This document shows positions 51,404-64,000 of a stretch of DNA of 64,000 nucleotides, piece by piece (within the stretch, counting starts at the first letter, position 1; each line of letters starts with the position of its first letter). The translations under genes were made by a program, and so were the position numbers. Source of the stretch: Strix aluco. Its lineage: Eukaryota; Chordata; Aves; Strigiformes; Strigidae. The stretch spans positions 54,131,330 to 54,195,329 of the forward strand of contig NC_133935.1 of the NCBI RefSeq assembly GCF_031877795.1, read 5' to 3'. The notes under the pieces are model-generated. The model searched no databases. It saw only the letters and a program-made list of their open reading frames with translations, and was not told the DNA's origin.

Positions 51404-54400
51404 GTGAACAGCGGCGCTCGGGGCCGGGGGCGGCGGGGGGCAGGCGCTTCCCTCGGGAGTTTCCGTGTGGGGCGGGAAAGTGTTCGGGGCCGTTTCCCCA
51501 CGCGGGCCGGGGCAGGGCGCCGGCGGGAGGGACGGAGAGGGGGGGCGAGGCGGGCGGTGCTGCCGTCCCGCTCTGGCCGGGGCCTTCGCCTCCGCTCGGA
51601 GCCCGCCGGGCTCGGGTGCTCCCTCCCTTCCTCCCTCCCTCCTTCCCTCCCTCCGCTTCGCCGGGCTGAGGGCGGGGTTTGCTGCCGGCTCCGGCCGCGG
51701 GTTTTCCCCCGCTCCCCTCCCCTCCCCTCCTCTCGCCGCCCGTGTCGTGGCGCCGGCCGGGAGCCTGGCCCGCCCCGGTGCTGGCGCTCGGCCGCCGTGA
51801 CAGGCCGCTGCCGGGGCAGAGGGGGGCTCTCGGCCGCCCGCCTCGTCTCCCGGGGCGAGACGGGAAACAAAGCGGGGCGGCTGGGGCGATCCGCCGTTCC
51901 CAGGAGACCGCCGGCCCCCTCCGAGCCGAAAGCTTTTGTGAAGGCGCAACGGGTGGAGCAGCAGCCCTGCCCGGTGATCCGTGAGTGGGCTTAGCGCGGG
52001 GACCTCCCCGCCGTGGCGCGGGGCGGAACAAAGATCTCGGGCCGGGGAGGCACCGCCGTCCCTCTTCTTCCCGGGAGCGGCAGGCGCTGACCCGGCCGCC
52101 CGGAGTTGTAAATGCCGGCAGCGTTCGCTGGAAGAGCGTCTTGGAGCGGCAGGAGTTACTGGAAGACTTTGCAGTTGTGGGGAAGTTGCACGGAGAGGTT
52201 CAACTTAAAGCCCAGCTCTGCTTTTGTGCTGTTGTGGAATCGCGGCTGGCTTAAATATCGGTAAAGTTGCACAGAGTAACACTGGAACCTGGAAGCGGTA
52301 CAGTTATCAAGCCAGTGAGAGACTCACCAGTTCTTCTTGTGTTTTACAGTACATTGTGTCCTATTTTTTTTTTCCTGCTTGTGAGTATTAAAAATAGCAT
52401 GAGCCCCAAATGTAACTCCTCTTTGACAACCTGTCTCCACGTTTATAACTTCAAAACAATTTTGGTAGAATTAAAATTGGTCCCCTTCCTCTCACAATGT
52501 TTTTATTTTAGACTATAGCAATTAATTTAAAGTTTTTAGGAAGAATGAGATAGCAGAGAGAGAGGCCAGGTAGTTAGTATCTGTTTAGTATCAGTAACTA
52601 GGTACTGTTGGCAAAGAATCATTTATTTAAAAAGTCGAGAGATAGTTAAGGCTGTTCACATCTAAGTAATAAAGATTGGGATGCCCCTGATTATTTTAAG
52701 ATTGTAATTTTATAGCTTTTTAGGGCTTTGGTAACCTTAAAGGGAGATGTAGCTAACTTGGTGTCTGATGTTATGTTTGTATATCACTAATGTATGGGGG
52801 GGTTAATTTTCTTTCAGTGGATCACAGTTTTAAGTGAAGTGTAATCTGTCTTGGAGTTTTACTATGTGGGTATTCAGACTCTCTTACACGTGGAAGAAGA
52901 AGAATGGGGGAAGTCTTTAGTCATTTTGTTGTGGTTTCTTTTGATTTTAGCAGAAATAAATAGTAGGTTTCTGAAATGACAAAAATTTGCTATTATTTGG
53001 TCGATTATACATGGTAATCCATGTCTCTTCTGTTTTAACTGGAAAGCTGCATTTAGAGATTCACAAGATTTAAAAAAATGGATAGCATCCTCTTCAGTGG
53101 ATAAAAAAGACTTGGAAATTATCCCAAGTACTTTTTCAAATGTTTCCTTTAGAATTTCTAGGAATATAATGTTTGTTGTTCTGTTTTCCTTAGATAAGAT
53201 GAGAGATAGTTGGGGGAGGGAGGAGGCTATTTAGACTTTTAGTCACAATGTTTAAGTCTATTGTAGCTTTCCTTTTCAGTAGTTTACATTTGCTGTTTTG
53301 TCAATTTCCAGAGTGATAAATGTCCCAGATAAGAAATACATCCATTGTCTTTCATGTTCCACTTGCCTTAAAGTCTGCTTCTGAATAAGGCAGAATGGAC
53401 AACAGCTTTGTGGCCTTGATGGGAGGGGTAATCTCTCATCCAAATGGTCTTGAAAGAGAATGTTTTTCAGACCTTCTTTAATAGCAGTAAACCTGAGTTC
53501 ACTGGGTTCACAATTAGTATTCAGATTACCTTTAACATTGGGAACACTCCTCTAGTAATTTGAGGTTTCTTGAAGGTGAATTTATAGTGCTCAAACACAG
53601 TATGTGAAGATTGTCGAGTCTGACTGAACAAGGAGATGTAAGTTTATCTTATTCTCCAGTTATTCAGCTATCGCTTTTGAAACATCCAAATGATAGAGTT
53701 TCTTTGTGCTCTGGTCTGACTGTAGTTTGACATGACTTTGCATGACTTCTAGCCTCTGGTTTTATAAAACTTGTACATGGTTCTGCTCATGATACATGAT
53801 GATTGTGCTCTGGTTACAAACATCTGTTGTTTCGGGTTTTTTCCCCTGTTACGGAATCTTCTCAGTTTTCTGTCCTGGGCACTAAAAAACCTGTGCAAAA
53901 ACTATTACTAGGTGAAGCCAACTTTAAATTAAAGGGTGATTTTTATTTCAATTAATGTCATATTTAAACATACATGATATTAATGGGGGGAAAGAAACTG
54001 CTGGAAAAAGTTTGATGGATTGACTTGCCTTACTTACACCAAAATTCTTGAAGCCTGGCCTTCTTTCAGTCCACTCTTCAGTGTTGGGATTTTCTTTGCC
54101 AGCAATCTTAGTGAGGAAGAAAAAAATGTCCTTCCAGTTAATAGTAACAATAGTGACACGTGCAGTCCAGTGATTATTTAGTGCTGTCAACCATTGTTAC
54201 CAGTTTGTCTGAATGAATTCTGAAATGGTTACAGTTAATCTGCTAAATCATTTAAGATTAAAGTAGTTTATAAATCTCAACATTTCCCTTTTTTTTTTGG
54301 AAGTTGGAGGTACAGTGTTAAACAGATTTATACCCTAACCATTCTGTAGTCATAAATACCAGAGGTTTCCAATGTGCATATTTCTTTAGAGCACTTCAAA

Positions 54401-57400
54401 ACAAGGGCTAGTTCATGTCTTTTCAGCAGTGTAGGCACCTTTTGTTTCATCTGTATGTACTAGTCCACCTTGCCCTGAAGGTCAGTGACCTTGATCTGAG
54501 AGGATATGAGTGCAGTGACATTGTATCTTTGCTTCCCTACTTGTTTCATCTCTTCTTACCCAGCAGTTGAGGATACTGGCAGTTTGCAAGCAGAAAGCTG
54601 TGCACATCTCTAGTTTGGGTTTGAAATCTGCTTTGTTTTGGTACCCTGAACCACTTGTGTAGGATGATTCTCTTGTGTAGGAAGTTATCTGCAGTTGTGA
54701 AATAACAAATGGAGGACTGTGGCTGCTGGAAGATGGAAGGTGAATGTGTGTCTGTGTTTCTGTTCCCTAAAGCTGCAGCTCGGTTGTCCTGAACAGTTGT
54801 CCATCACCTCTACATCTGGGTCTGGTGGAGCACCAAAGGCACAGTGACTGCGTTGGAAGGGCTGTCCAAGGTTGAATGTGCATAATCTGTACTTCAGTGG
54901 CACCAGATTCAACAAGTAGTTTTATCCTGTCAGGAGTTAAAAAAAAAGTGCTAAGGAAGTTACATCTTACTTTTAGAAACATTCAGTTTTCCTACGTCTT
55001 ATTTTTATGACATAGCAGATAGCTTTCCTTAAGACTTTTAACTGGAGAAACAAATTAACCAAATGTGGAAGTTGTCGCTTTTAGGCTGGGGAAATTTTTG
55101 ACAAAGGATGACCAAAATACTGCATTTAATTATGTATAAGTAGGCAAGCTTAAAATAAACTTTGTATAAAATGCATTTGTTCAGGTAATATATATATATA
55201 CACACATATTCACCTGTGCATATATGCTTTCCAGTTGTGTATGTTGTGCTAAAATGAACATTTTCACCCATTCATTCTTTATTATCAAGTAATGTTGTCT
55301 CACAACTTATGTTGATGAAACAGTAGTATTACTCTTGTTTTTCTCCATTAGAACATAAAATTTGAATTTTAACTCAAAAATACTCCATCGCAGCAAGCAT
55401 TTTATGGTTCTGTGGCCAGTGGTATTTCTTCTTAACTTTCTGAGATTATTTCAGATTATTTCGTGTGTGTGTATAAATATTTCTTTTAAAAAAGAATGAA
55501 TATGTAGAGAGAACTGAGAGGAAGAAATGTCTTCCGGAAGCTGTTTTCTAAAGCCTAGTACTGTGGTAACTTCCAGCATCTGATCACTTTTCTAGTAGCC
55601 ACTAATAATAATGTCTGTCTTAATGCAGTTTTTATTTAAAGATTGGTGAAGTCCCATTAAAATGCAATCTTTGTTCCTCTGTTATTAGGTCTGTAAGTAC
55701 TGCTTAACTGTGATCTACCTTCAAAGGTACTATCTGTGAGTAAACCTGAGTGATGCGTTTAATGATGTTTGGAACTTTTCCAAGCTAGTATGAAATTGCT
55801 TGGAGATGTCAAGTGAGTTAACACTTGCTGTCTCTCTACTTACAACCTGGCTTTTGTTAGACTGCCAGCAGTAATGATGAATGTAAAATTCCATGGGATC
55901 AGCGTCTGATAGAAGTCTTCATGTATGTCCATAGCTTTAGATAGCAACACAGGTCAAAACTGCAGCAGTGAAGACTTCTACCTTTCTTGGTGTGCCACGG
56001 GAGAGATGGAGACCTTTACATGAAACTGAGGCTGTACTGGTATTCAAAACTTGAGTTTCTAAGTCGAATTGGAAGGTAGATGAGCGGTCTTAATTGGACT
56101 GCTCACCATGCAGAGCAAATGACTTCAGCAATTCTGAACATAGAACAGACAATTAAGTTCTTCTCTGCTTTCTGTACAGCCACTGAATAAGCACTTCTAT
56201 GCAGTTTTGCTTTTTTAAAACACTTTTAGTTTGTTACTTGTGATGTAAAAGGTAGTGACCCCTGTGGATAGATAGATGTAATGAAAAGTAATTGGAGATC
56301 CTATGAAACAGTTGGTGAAAAACAGCCTGTTAGGACTACCTTGAGCTCAATGGAGTTTTGTTTTAGAGATGTTACCAAATAAAGATACCTGTAACAGTGA
56401 AGGTAAAGTATAGTCTTCTCTCTAAACCTATGCAATTGTGATTTTTAAGATGTAGTTTCATCAGCACAAGTAAGAAAGGCATCTTATACAACTCTTGGAT
56501 AAATCAGTTGGTACCACTGGTTATTTTGTGGTTGTTACTCTGGCAAGAAACTTTGAACGAGAATGGGGTTCATTATTGTAACGCATTGCAGTGAGATAGA
56601 TATGGTGACTGTAACCCAGAATGGTGATCAGCATGTTTTTCTATTAGCAGACTCTCTTCACAAGTTGAAAGGAAAGGTGATGGAGTTCAGGCTGTATTTT
56701 CAAGCACAGATCCAGCTTTTCCCTCTTGCATGATTAATAGTTTCTGTTACATTTCATGTGTTGCTACTGGTGTTAAGGAAATCTTCTCTTATATACCTGT
56801 CTTTCATTCCTGGTCATGTTTTTCTGGCTTTATTTTAGCTATCTTGAAAGTTATCACTGAGTAAGGGCTGTGAAAGGAAGATCAAAATTAAAACTGCTTG
56901 CTCCCTATCTTATCTACGACTGCTGAAATGATGTCTAATGCATTGTTATTCTACAGATACTGTATGAGATTTGTGCAAAATACAATTACACTTAAAAATA
57001 TTTCAGTTGTCATAAATCCTTTGCAAACTTTACTTTTCCACCATTTTCCAAAAATATAGAATTTATTTTTGTCCGAGATTTATAAGAGGTTAGTGTAGGT
57101 CTTTAACTTGAGCTTATGAAATACTGTTATTCAAAGTCAAAAGGAGCTTGAGGACCATGTTTTTGACACCATAGCTTTCACCTAATACTTTTTTCAAAAG
57201 AGTATGCCTCAGAGAGGCAAAATACTTTCCAATAGCTATGTTATTTTCTTTCTTTTGTTTGTTTTTGAATCAATGTCTATATTTTACATGTAAGCTGAAA
57301 TTACTTTTTGTGGAAACACATTTTTTTAATATCAGAAGAACATGTCATATCACTAAACTCTTGATTTGATGCTTAAAATGACAGAACAGCATGCTCTTAA

Positions 57401-60400
57401 TAGAGGACTCAAATTCATTGTATTTTTATCAAATGTGTGTGTATGGTTCTATGCAATCTTCTGTAGTGGGTTTTTTCCATTTAAGTAAATCCATACAATT
57501 GTAGGGGAACCTATACATTACATAAATTCCGTTAGAGGGATGCCCTTCAGTTTGCAGTGTTTCAACATTTGGAAGATGAGAAATAAGACTACCGTGATGT
57601 AGGTGAAAGAAAAAATAATGGTAGTCTGTAACTGGACAATTGCATGCTATTCCTTTGCTGGATTCATCCCTTTCTTCTTTGGCTCAGTATAATTTTCTAA
57701 TCACATACAACTCTGGTTTTGTTGCCCCGTTAATTTTTTGTGTGTTAAATGTGCTACTTGCCAATTGCTGCTGCCCCTGAGCTTTTGAGTTCAGTCTTAG
57801 TCCATCACTTTTGCTCATTGTTTTTCCTTCCACTGTTAAAAGGTCTTAGCTTTTCCACTTCTGTCTTTGCAAGGTCTTTTGGTTCAGCTCTTGCATCCGT
57901 GGTGTTTAAGTCCAGCTATTTGGGCATTTTAGGATGGTATTAAGAAAAATAAAGATGGTCTTCCTAGTTTCTTTAGCATCAGAGAAATGATTGCAACAAG
58001 TCCTGCTGTGTTGCCATAGCACTGGCTGAACTATGCTCATTCATCTTGTGGGAATGTTGCATGTGCAGTGTAGCAATGGGATAGGAACTTCAAACTATTA
58101 CTGTATGCTAAGCACAGATCCAGTTTATGGGGAGAAAAATTAAATGCAATGACTAGAAAGACTTCTTGAGTAAATGCAACCTTTTTTTCCCCATATCTAT
58201 GACATGGCTAGATTTGAAAGGGTTGCTTGTGTGGAACATCTGTTCTTGATCTTTGTGACCCCCTGCCAAGTATCTGCTCTTTGGTGGAAAGCATGAAAAT
58301 ACTAGTGCTTCTAAGTGGCTAGAAAAAAAGTACTACTTTTTTTTAAAAAAACTGATTTTTGGAAATGGCTGAGCCATTTTTGCTGACTTTGGTATGAAAT
58401 GCTATTCCTTCCAGCTGCAAAAGTATGCATGTGACTAAGGACCCTCAGCAGCCAAAGGCAAGGTCATGAGTTTTTGCTGATTTGATTTAGTTGCTTGAAC
58501 CATGTGCACCATGACAATAGTACCTAATCCCCAAGTAGTTCCTGTTATTTGTAAATCTCAATTTCACCCAGTTTAGTCACAGATTACATGGAAGAAACAC
58601 CTAAGTGCTGAATTGTACATTTTGTGAGAGAACATTATGTATGCTGTTTTCTCTTTCCTATTTCTTTGCATTAAGTTAATCACTGTGGTACTTCAGTGTT
58701 TTATCAGCAGTATATGAAACAGCATGACTTAGCCAGCACACATGCATGTTCTCCCTACAGGGGTGGTTTTGGTATAGGGCTGCTTCTGTTGAGAGTCTTA
58801 TCGTACACAGGCACACATGAAAGAGCACAGTACATATTGCCTTCTATTGAAAATACTGTTTTGGAAAGCAAAATAGGGTGGTCTTTTAATTTCTGTGAAT
58901 ATACATTTCATCATCTTGTATAAGTCTTTAGAAGGTTCTATTCATTCTGTCGTCTGTATAAATGAAGCTGTTTTTTCTTGGGGGAGTTAACCATGGCTCC
59001 AATGAGCGTTCCTTCTCATGGCTGTCATGGACCCAGCTGTGCGCTTCTGTAAAGATTAGGTCTGGGATTGTCTTGTATAATTCCGATCATCTTTGGAAAG
59101 CAGTGTTATGAGTGGCAGCTTTACTGAGGAGCTACCCTGCAAAACTGCCTCAGTTCAGTGCATAGGAAAACTTGGTGGCTTTGTCCTTGCTCCTATTGCA
59201 TTGTCAAAAGCTGACAGGCTTGGGTAACTTAGTTTGTCCTCTGGCAGAGCGGAAAGGGGTTTTCTCACAAACTTGAGAAATATCACTGAAGAGCCAGTAG
59301 GAATGCAAGCATAACTTTAAATTACAGGTTAGATTTGATCAGGTGAATATATACTTTGAATCAAATGAGACTGTGCTGTGACAACTAACTCCCCAAGGTG
59401 CTACTTTTTTTTTTTTCTTTGCTTACTAGCAAGTTTAGCTTCATCTAGTTCTCAGTCAGGGAACTGAATTTGCCTAAGCACTGGGCCATCTTTGTTGTCA
59501 GTGGTCACCCTGAACTTACTTGGCATGTAATGTCATGTGGTCTGATGAGTTAACCTCCCAGCTGCTGGCAGATACTGAAAATCCTGGAGGGATGATTTAG
59601 ATTGACTTGTGGAGGAATCTGTTGAAGAACAGTTTCTCATTGCTGCTTACTAGGTATGAGCCCCTAAAATGAGTTCAGGAGACATCCTAAACTTCTTCCA
59701 CCTATCCTAGTGGAACAAGTGTTTATGGTTGACAGTGCAGAAAGATGAGAAATGAAATTTGCCTTCTGTAGATAATTACCCATCGGTGCCAGTAAGGTAA
59801 CTGTAGTTCAGTACCAAACTCAGATTTGTCATGTCTAACTGCTGTGCAAGCTTGTAATCAGCTTTCCTTCACCTCTTTGTGAGCTTCCTCACAAAGGGGC
59901 TCAGCCTTGTGTGATAGCATGTTGAGAACAGATGTTTACAGGGAAACTTTCTTCAGTGTGTTTTTGATTAATATCCTTTTGATGCTTTAACTATTTTGGT
60001 CAAACATCATATCTCTTCTGGCTTGTGGAAGTATCAGTGTTTATGTGGGTTTTCCCAGTAGTTATGTGGATGCTCCTGATTCTGATGAGCAAAGCAGCCG
60101 TTGCATGTGTGTCATCTTTGGGGGGAGGAGGGGTGATACAACAGTGTTTCACAAACCTTGGTGCCTTGTGTTGTCTTAAGTTATCTACTACTTAAGACTC
60201 ATAAAATGGCTCAGTCTTTTGGATGATTTCTTGGGGTGGGATCTGGAATTTCAGTGAAGACTGATAGCTTTATTATCAGTTGAATTTTAGAACAAGATTT
60301 TTGAGTTTGTCGTTTTGTTACTGCTTGTTTGCCAGTGCTAATGGTTCTTCTGTAATAAAGAAAAATAAGGATGTAGGTTACTAGGTAAAAAACAATGAGA

Positions 60401-60710
60401 ACTGGTTATTTTGGGAAGGAAAGGAACATGAAGGCTGATAGATCAGGGGGCCAATTGCTTGACTGGTATTCTGAGGTGAAGGGATGTTTGTCCTATGTGC
60501 GAGTTTCCCAGTACAGAGAGAGATGGCAAGTTCCTTAATAAACACCTGTTAGTGATACTAACTTTGTTACTATTTTCAGCATCTGATAGGTGTAAATCTG
60601 TTGGGTCTTGGGTTTCTTTTGCCTTTGATAATAACTCTTACTTAAGACCATTAAATCGGCTCCATGCTGTTGTTAGATGTATTAAATAGAAAAGTGCAAG
60701 TTTTGTGATT

Positions 60711-60731
60711 CCCCCCCCCCCCCCCCCCCCC
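60711..60731. repeat. Poly-C tract, 21 bases
   Basis: An uninterrupted run of 21 C on the plus strand between GTGATT and GGTTGAT. The minus strand is G21. Such runs are length-variable and often miscounted in assemblies. Confidence 0.9.
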
Positions 60732-62688
60732 GGTTGATAGTCTGTCTGGTTTAGTTCTGTATTGTACTGAAGCTTTTTGGATAGTGACTTTTCTAAGTAG
60801 AACTGGAACATGGTTATTCTCCCTTACACATCTGTATACCCTATCATGAATAAAGTATTCTTCAGTTACTGTTAGTATTTGTAGAATACTAAAGAAACTT
60901 GTGGATCAGCATGACTTGTCATACATGAAATGCTACTGCTAACATTGTTTGGCTACCTTCTTATACCGTCCGGTAAACTGAAGTGTTTTAAATGCTAGAC
61001 ACTAGAGTTCAATCTGATTTGTAGCAGCACTTCAACACATAACATTTTGTAAAAGACATGGTGTGTTCACCACAGTTTATAGAATATTCTGAAATGTCTG
61101 AGGTCTTATCAGAGCACAAAGATGTCATTTTATGTTTTACCTATGTCTTGTAGGTGCTTTTTTGTTAAACTCCAGTGAGGAACACTACTCCCTTGACTTA
61201 ACATTAGAAGGTCTATATGGCAGGTTTTGAGCTAGTTTATGATTATAAGCTTTATAGAGGAAGGAGATTGCCTTGCATGTGTCTCCACTGTAAGGTTCTA
61301 AATCTTCCTTGAAACTCCTGGCTCTTCAGATGGTCAGACAGGTTACTAGATGATAATTGCTGCATCTGATCCACTGCAGCAGCTCCTCAAGCTTTACTTT
61401 CACATTTCCATTGAGTTGTGCATGCCTCCTTGCTTAGGAGGCAGTTATGATGTTGTCCTGTATACTTCTCTGAGTGCTGACTGGACGTGAGTGTTGAGTG
61501 TCCACAGCTGCTATTCACTTTGTTATTGTTGAGGTGGCCACAAAAATGAAAGGACTGAATCTAGCAGGGACATAGCTGTAGCCACAGCATCGGCAATGTA
61601 AGTGTGCTTGTCAGTGTCTTGCTGCTAGATTGCAGAAAAATAAATCGTGAGGAGGGTATCCACTGCGTTGTTCTAGGTTGTTGGTTTTTTCTTCTTTTGT
61701 GTAGGAAAGGGGAAGGTCGCCAGAAGGCAGTGTACTGTTTAGGGTGGTAGAATTCTAGCCATTTGGCTTTGACAGTTCCCCTGTGACATTACCCTGCATT
61801 TTCACAGATTTGGCAGGTAATCTAGGTACTGCTATGTCCTTGAAGGGGGGTAGTTTGACAACAAAGTCTTAGCTATTCTAGCACTTTGCCACTGCCAAAA
61901 GGGGCAATCCCATTTTATGTCTTCCCTCCCCCATTTTGTCGCTTGCAATTTCTTTGATACACATGTGGTTCTTAGCTGAGTCTGCTCACCATCACTAGTA
62001 GTGAGAAACAGAGCTGTTTCTTTTGGTGGCAGCAAGCTGTTAGATTAGATTAGCTCTCTTGGGTAATTGCATTCTTAGAAGGTCTGGAAAAACTCTTTAA
62101 ATCAGTGTCTCCTTGCCTGAATAGCACTTACTCTTTCAAAGACACTGGATCTACAGGAATAGGCCTAAACCACCTATAGAAAAAGGTTTCTCTTTCTATT
62201 CCCCAAAGCATAGCACTGGTCTCTTTCTTTCTCTTCATCTTTGTTGGTTCTATGGCATTCCATTTGGGAATGCAGACGAGGTGCAATTTGAGCATACAAA
62301 GAGCAAAGATCCTCTTTAAGGATTCTCTTTTGAGTGTGCCTGTTGGTTCTATTCTCACTAATGTTCTGGGCCATGAGATTTTGCTACACAAAGGAGCAAA
62401 TCCAGGATAAGTGCTTACAGATCCTCAGTTTAGCCCTCATTTATTGGAGGGCAAACAACATTACTGAATTGTCACTTGAAACAAGACTACCTTCCAGGCT
62501 TTTCAGACAAATATAAAAGGTTTTCCAAATTTAAAGAGCTGTGAAGGTTCTTGATGTACTTTTGCAACTACCCAATAGTGCCTTTTTTTTTTTCTTGAAG
62601 TATGTGTTGGGTTAGATTTAGTGATAGAGTAGGTAAAAAGCTTTTCAGATGTTCAGCTGTCCTTGGAAAATACTAAGTGTTTCCTCAG

Positions 62689-62763
62689 CCCATCTCCAAG
62701 ATGGCACAAGTTTTCAAAAACTTTAATCGGCAGCATTTGCCACATAATGGTCCAGAGGTTATG
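62689..62763 (+). other. Candidate exon with a start codon, gene unassigned
   Basis: The segment is bounded by TTCCTCAG before 62,689 and by GTAAGC after 62,763. It contains CCAAGATGG, a good start context, with ATG at 62,701 and an open frame of 21 codons beginning MAQVFKNFNRQHLPH that reaches the donor in phase 0. I do not recognise the peptide. The frame would also stay open past the donor to 62,922. It could be an alternative first coding exon of the gene driven from the CpG island, or chance. Confidence 0.2.
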
Positions 62764-64000
62764 GTAAGCCCATATGGGCAACTTCAGAGGACACTGTGTG
62801 TACTGCTTTTAATTACTAAAAAACCCTCTGTTTTCATAAATGTGGCTAATTATCAAGATCTGTTTTCATTAAAAACATGTGAGCCCAGGAAGAGTCTTAA
62901 ACCTCCTTCCAAGGTTTCTTAAAGACCAGGAAAAGGCACAGGGCAGAATAGACTCCTACTTACTGCTGGCCAAAATTTTGATGGGAGTAAAGGGTGTTAC
63001 TGTAGTTTTATTAAGCAAATAATTTCTGCAAACAATGTATGGCTGACTGTTGTTTCAGTTTTGAAACTGGTTGTTTCTTGAGTTAGTAAAGAAATCAAAA
63101 CACAAGTACTGCAGTGCCACAAATACTTTTTAAAAGAAGAGAAAATATTTTTAATAAAAACACAACAGTCAAAATAAGGTGCTCCTGTAAGTATTGATGC
63201 AACGTGTATCTAAGAAGTTAAAAGGTTAATTACAAATGTTTCTGAAGAGAAGTCTAAGGGAACAAGAATAAAGCCAGTCATGGACATCATTTTGCACTTG
63301 CTTACTGGAGATCTTGTTGCATGTGTTCTTGATTTCCATCCCCCTTAACTCTTGACCAAATGTACTTCTGTGTAGATAGGTCCCTAGACTGTTACTGCAT
63401 TGGAGGAAGGGTGTATTTAGCTATTGTGTTTTATTGACATGACATAAAGAATGCTTGTAAAGACTTTGTCTTGTAGTTAGTCAAAAAAGGAGACGTGCTA
63501 ATTTCATGCGTCACTTATAATTAGACTACTACAGATTTTCATCAGATGATTCTTCTGTGTCATTAATTTTAAGATATTAATGTAATAGATTTTAGTTCAA
63601 TAGGAAATTCAGTTACATGATTTTGAATAGACCAGGTTTTTTCTTTCTGCATGCACAGTGAATTAGTGTTGAAATACATCTGTATTATTGTTATGAACTG
63701 TATGAAGTAGTTTGTGCTAATAGAAAAGGTAAACGATGCTTACATTTTTGTGATACAGAAGATTGTTTAGTGTGTAAATGGCACATATAGCAGTTTGCTT
63801 TGTGGAGTTAAGTACATCATGAAGCTACGTTCTTCAGATGGACAGTGATGAATATATTCCCAGGTTCTACAATTAACTTTGTTTAAGCACTTCTTTTGGT
63901 AAATGTCTTTGGCTTCTGCCTTCAGTGAAGACAAGAACAGGAATTTCTTTTGAACTATAACCTAGAGACTTAAATATTTAACTCCTTAAGTATAATGAGG

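Larger units (their letters stand above)
50300..52100 (+). promoter_or_regulatory. SCAF11: CpG-island promoter, probably of SCAF11
   Basis: A sharp change from AT-rich to very GC- and CpG-rich DNA. Upstream of the likely start site lie TGACGT (50,753), an inverted CCAAT box CCCATTGGCT (ATTGG at 50,878), GTCACGTG (50,910-50,917), TCTCGCGA (50,945-50,952) and the ZNF143-like TCCCACAATGC (50,997-51,007), plus many GC boxes. This is the layout of a TATA-less housekeeping promoter. Vertebrate gene order places SCAF11 downstream of SLC38A1 on the same strand, so SCAF11 is the best guess. Transcription to the right fits the splice donors at 51,404 and 51,981. Confidence 0.75.
51404..64000 (+). other. 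SCAF11: Probable SCAF11 first intron, continuing beyond the window
   Basis: After the CpG island the sequence becomes AT-rich, T-rich on the plus strand, and free of recognised transposons. I looked for the SCAF11 start region (RING domain, CPICL) and did not find it. Notable contents are a 21-base C run at 60,711 and a candidate exon at 62,689-62,763. Otherwise I see no gene. Confidence 0.5.

Noticed and set aside
50414..51949. 511-codon open frame on the minus strand, with other long frames of 196-305 codons on both strands of the CpG island
   Set aside because: Long frames in all phases are expected in very GC-rich DNA because stop codons are AT-rich. The translations are low-complexity Pro/Arg/Ala/Gly with no domain, and promoter motifs overlap them.

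Overview
The window looks like avian nuclear DNA. It has spliced vertebrate genes with canonical GT-AG introns, two CR1 retrotransposon tails carrying the bird-type 3' end (tandem ATTCTGTG units), one CpG island and few repeats overall. Species cannot be fixed from the sequence alone.

Left third (1-24,620, + strand): the 3' two thirds of SLC38A1 (SNAT1, system A sodium-coupled neutral amino acid transporter). Twelve coding exons between 4,947 and 18,397 join in frame to 385 residues and a stop. About the first 100 residues must lie upstream of the window. A long 3'UTR of about 6.2 kb follows, with many polyadenylation hexamers and a close pair of Pumilio-type motifs. The intron upstream of the first visible exon holds a 749-bp hAT-type DNA transposon with a perfect 8-bp target-site duplication. 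The 9.6-11.8 kb intron holds a minus-strand CR1 fragment.

Middle (24,620-50,300): gene-poor intergenic DNA. The recognisable elements are an 815-bp solo retroviral LTR (34,336-35,150; TG...CA ends, 5-bp duplication TCACG, TATA box and AATAAA) and a plus-strand CR1 tail (about 39,740-40,420). There are also small tandem duplications at 30,058, 34,154 and 43,285. No convincing coding exon was seen here.

Right (50,300-64,000): a CpG island (about 50,300-52,100) with a compact array of housekeeping-promoter motifs (CRE half-site, NF-Y box, GTCACGTG, TCTCGCGA, ZNF143-type TCCCACAATGC) and possible splice donors at 51,404 and 51,981. From the conserved vertebrate order SLC38A1 then SCAF11 on the same strand, this is probably the promoter and non-coding first exon of SCAF11 (a splicing-related SR/CTD factor), with its long first intron running to the window end. 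This assignment is inference from gene order, because no SCAF11 coding exon is visible. One candidate spliced exon with a good start codon lies at 62,689-62,763.

No RNA genes, CRISPR arrays or bacterial-style operons are present. The long open frames in the CpG island are GC-composition artefacts. I did not find a clearly new biological system. The best leads are alternative splicing signals in SLC38A1 (an upstream acceptor leading to an in-frame stop, and a 109-bp intron able to form competing hairpins), the solo LTR with a complete promoter, and the unassigned exon in the putative SCAF11 intron.
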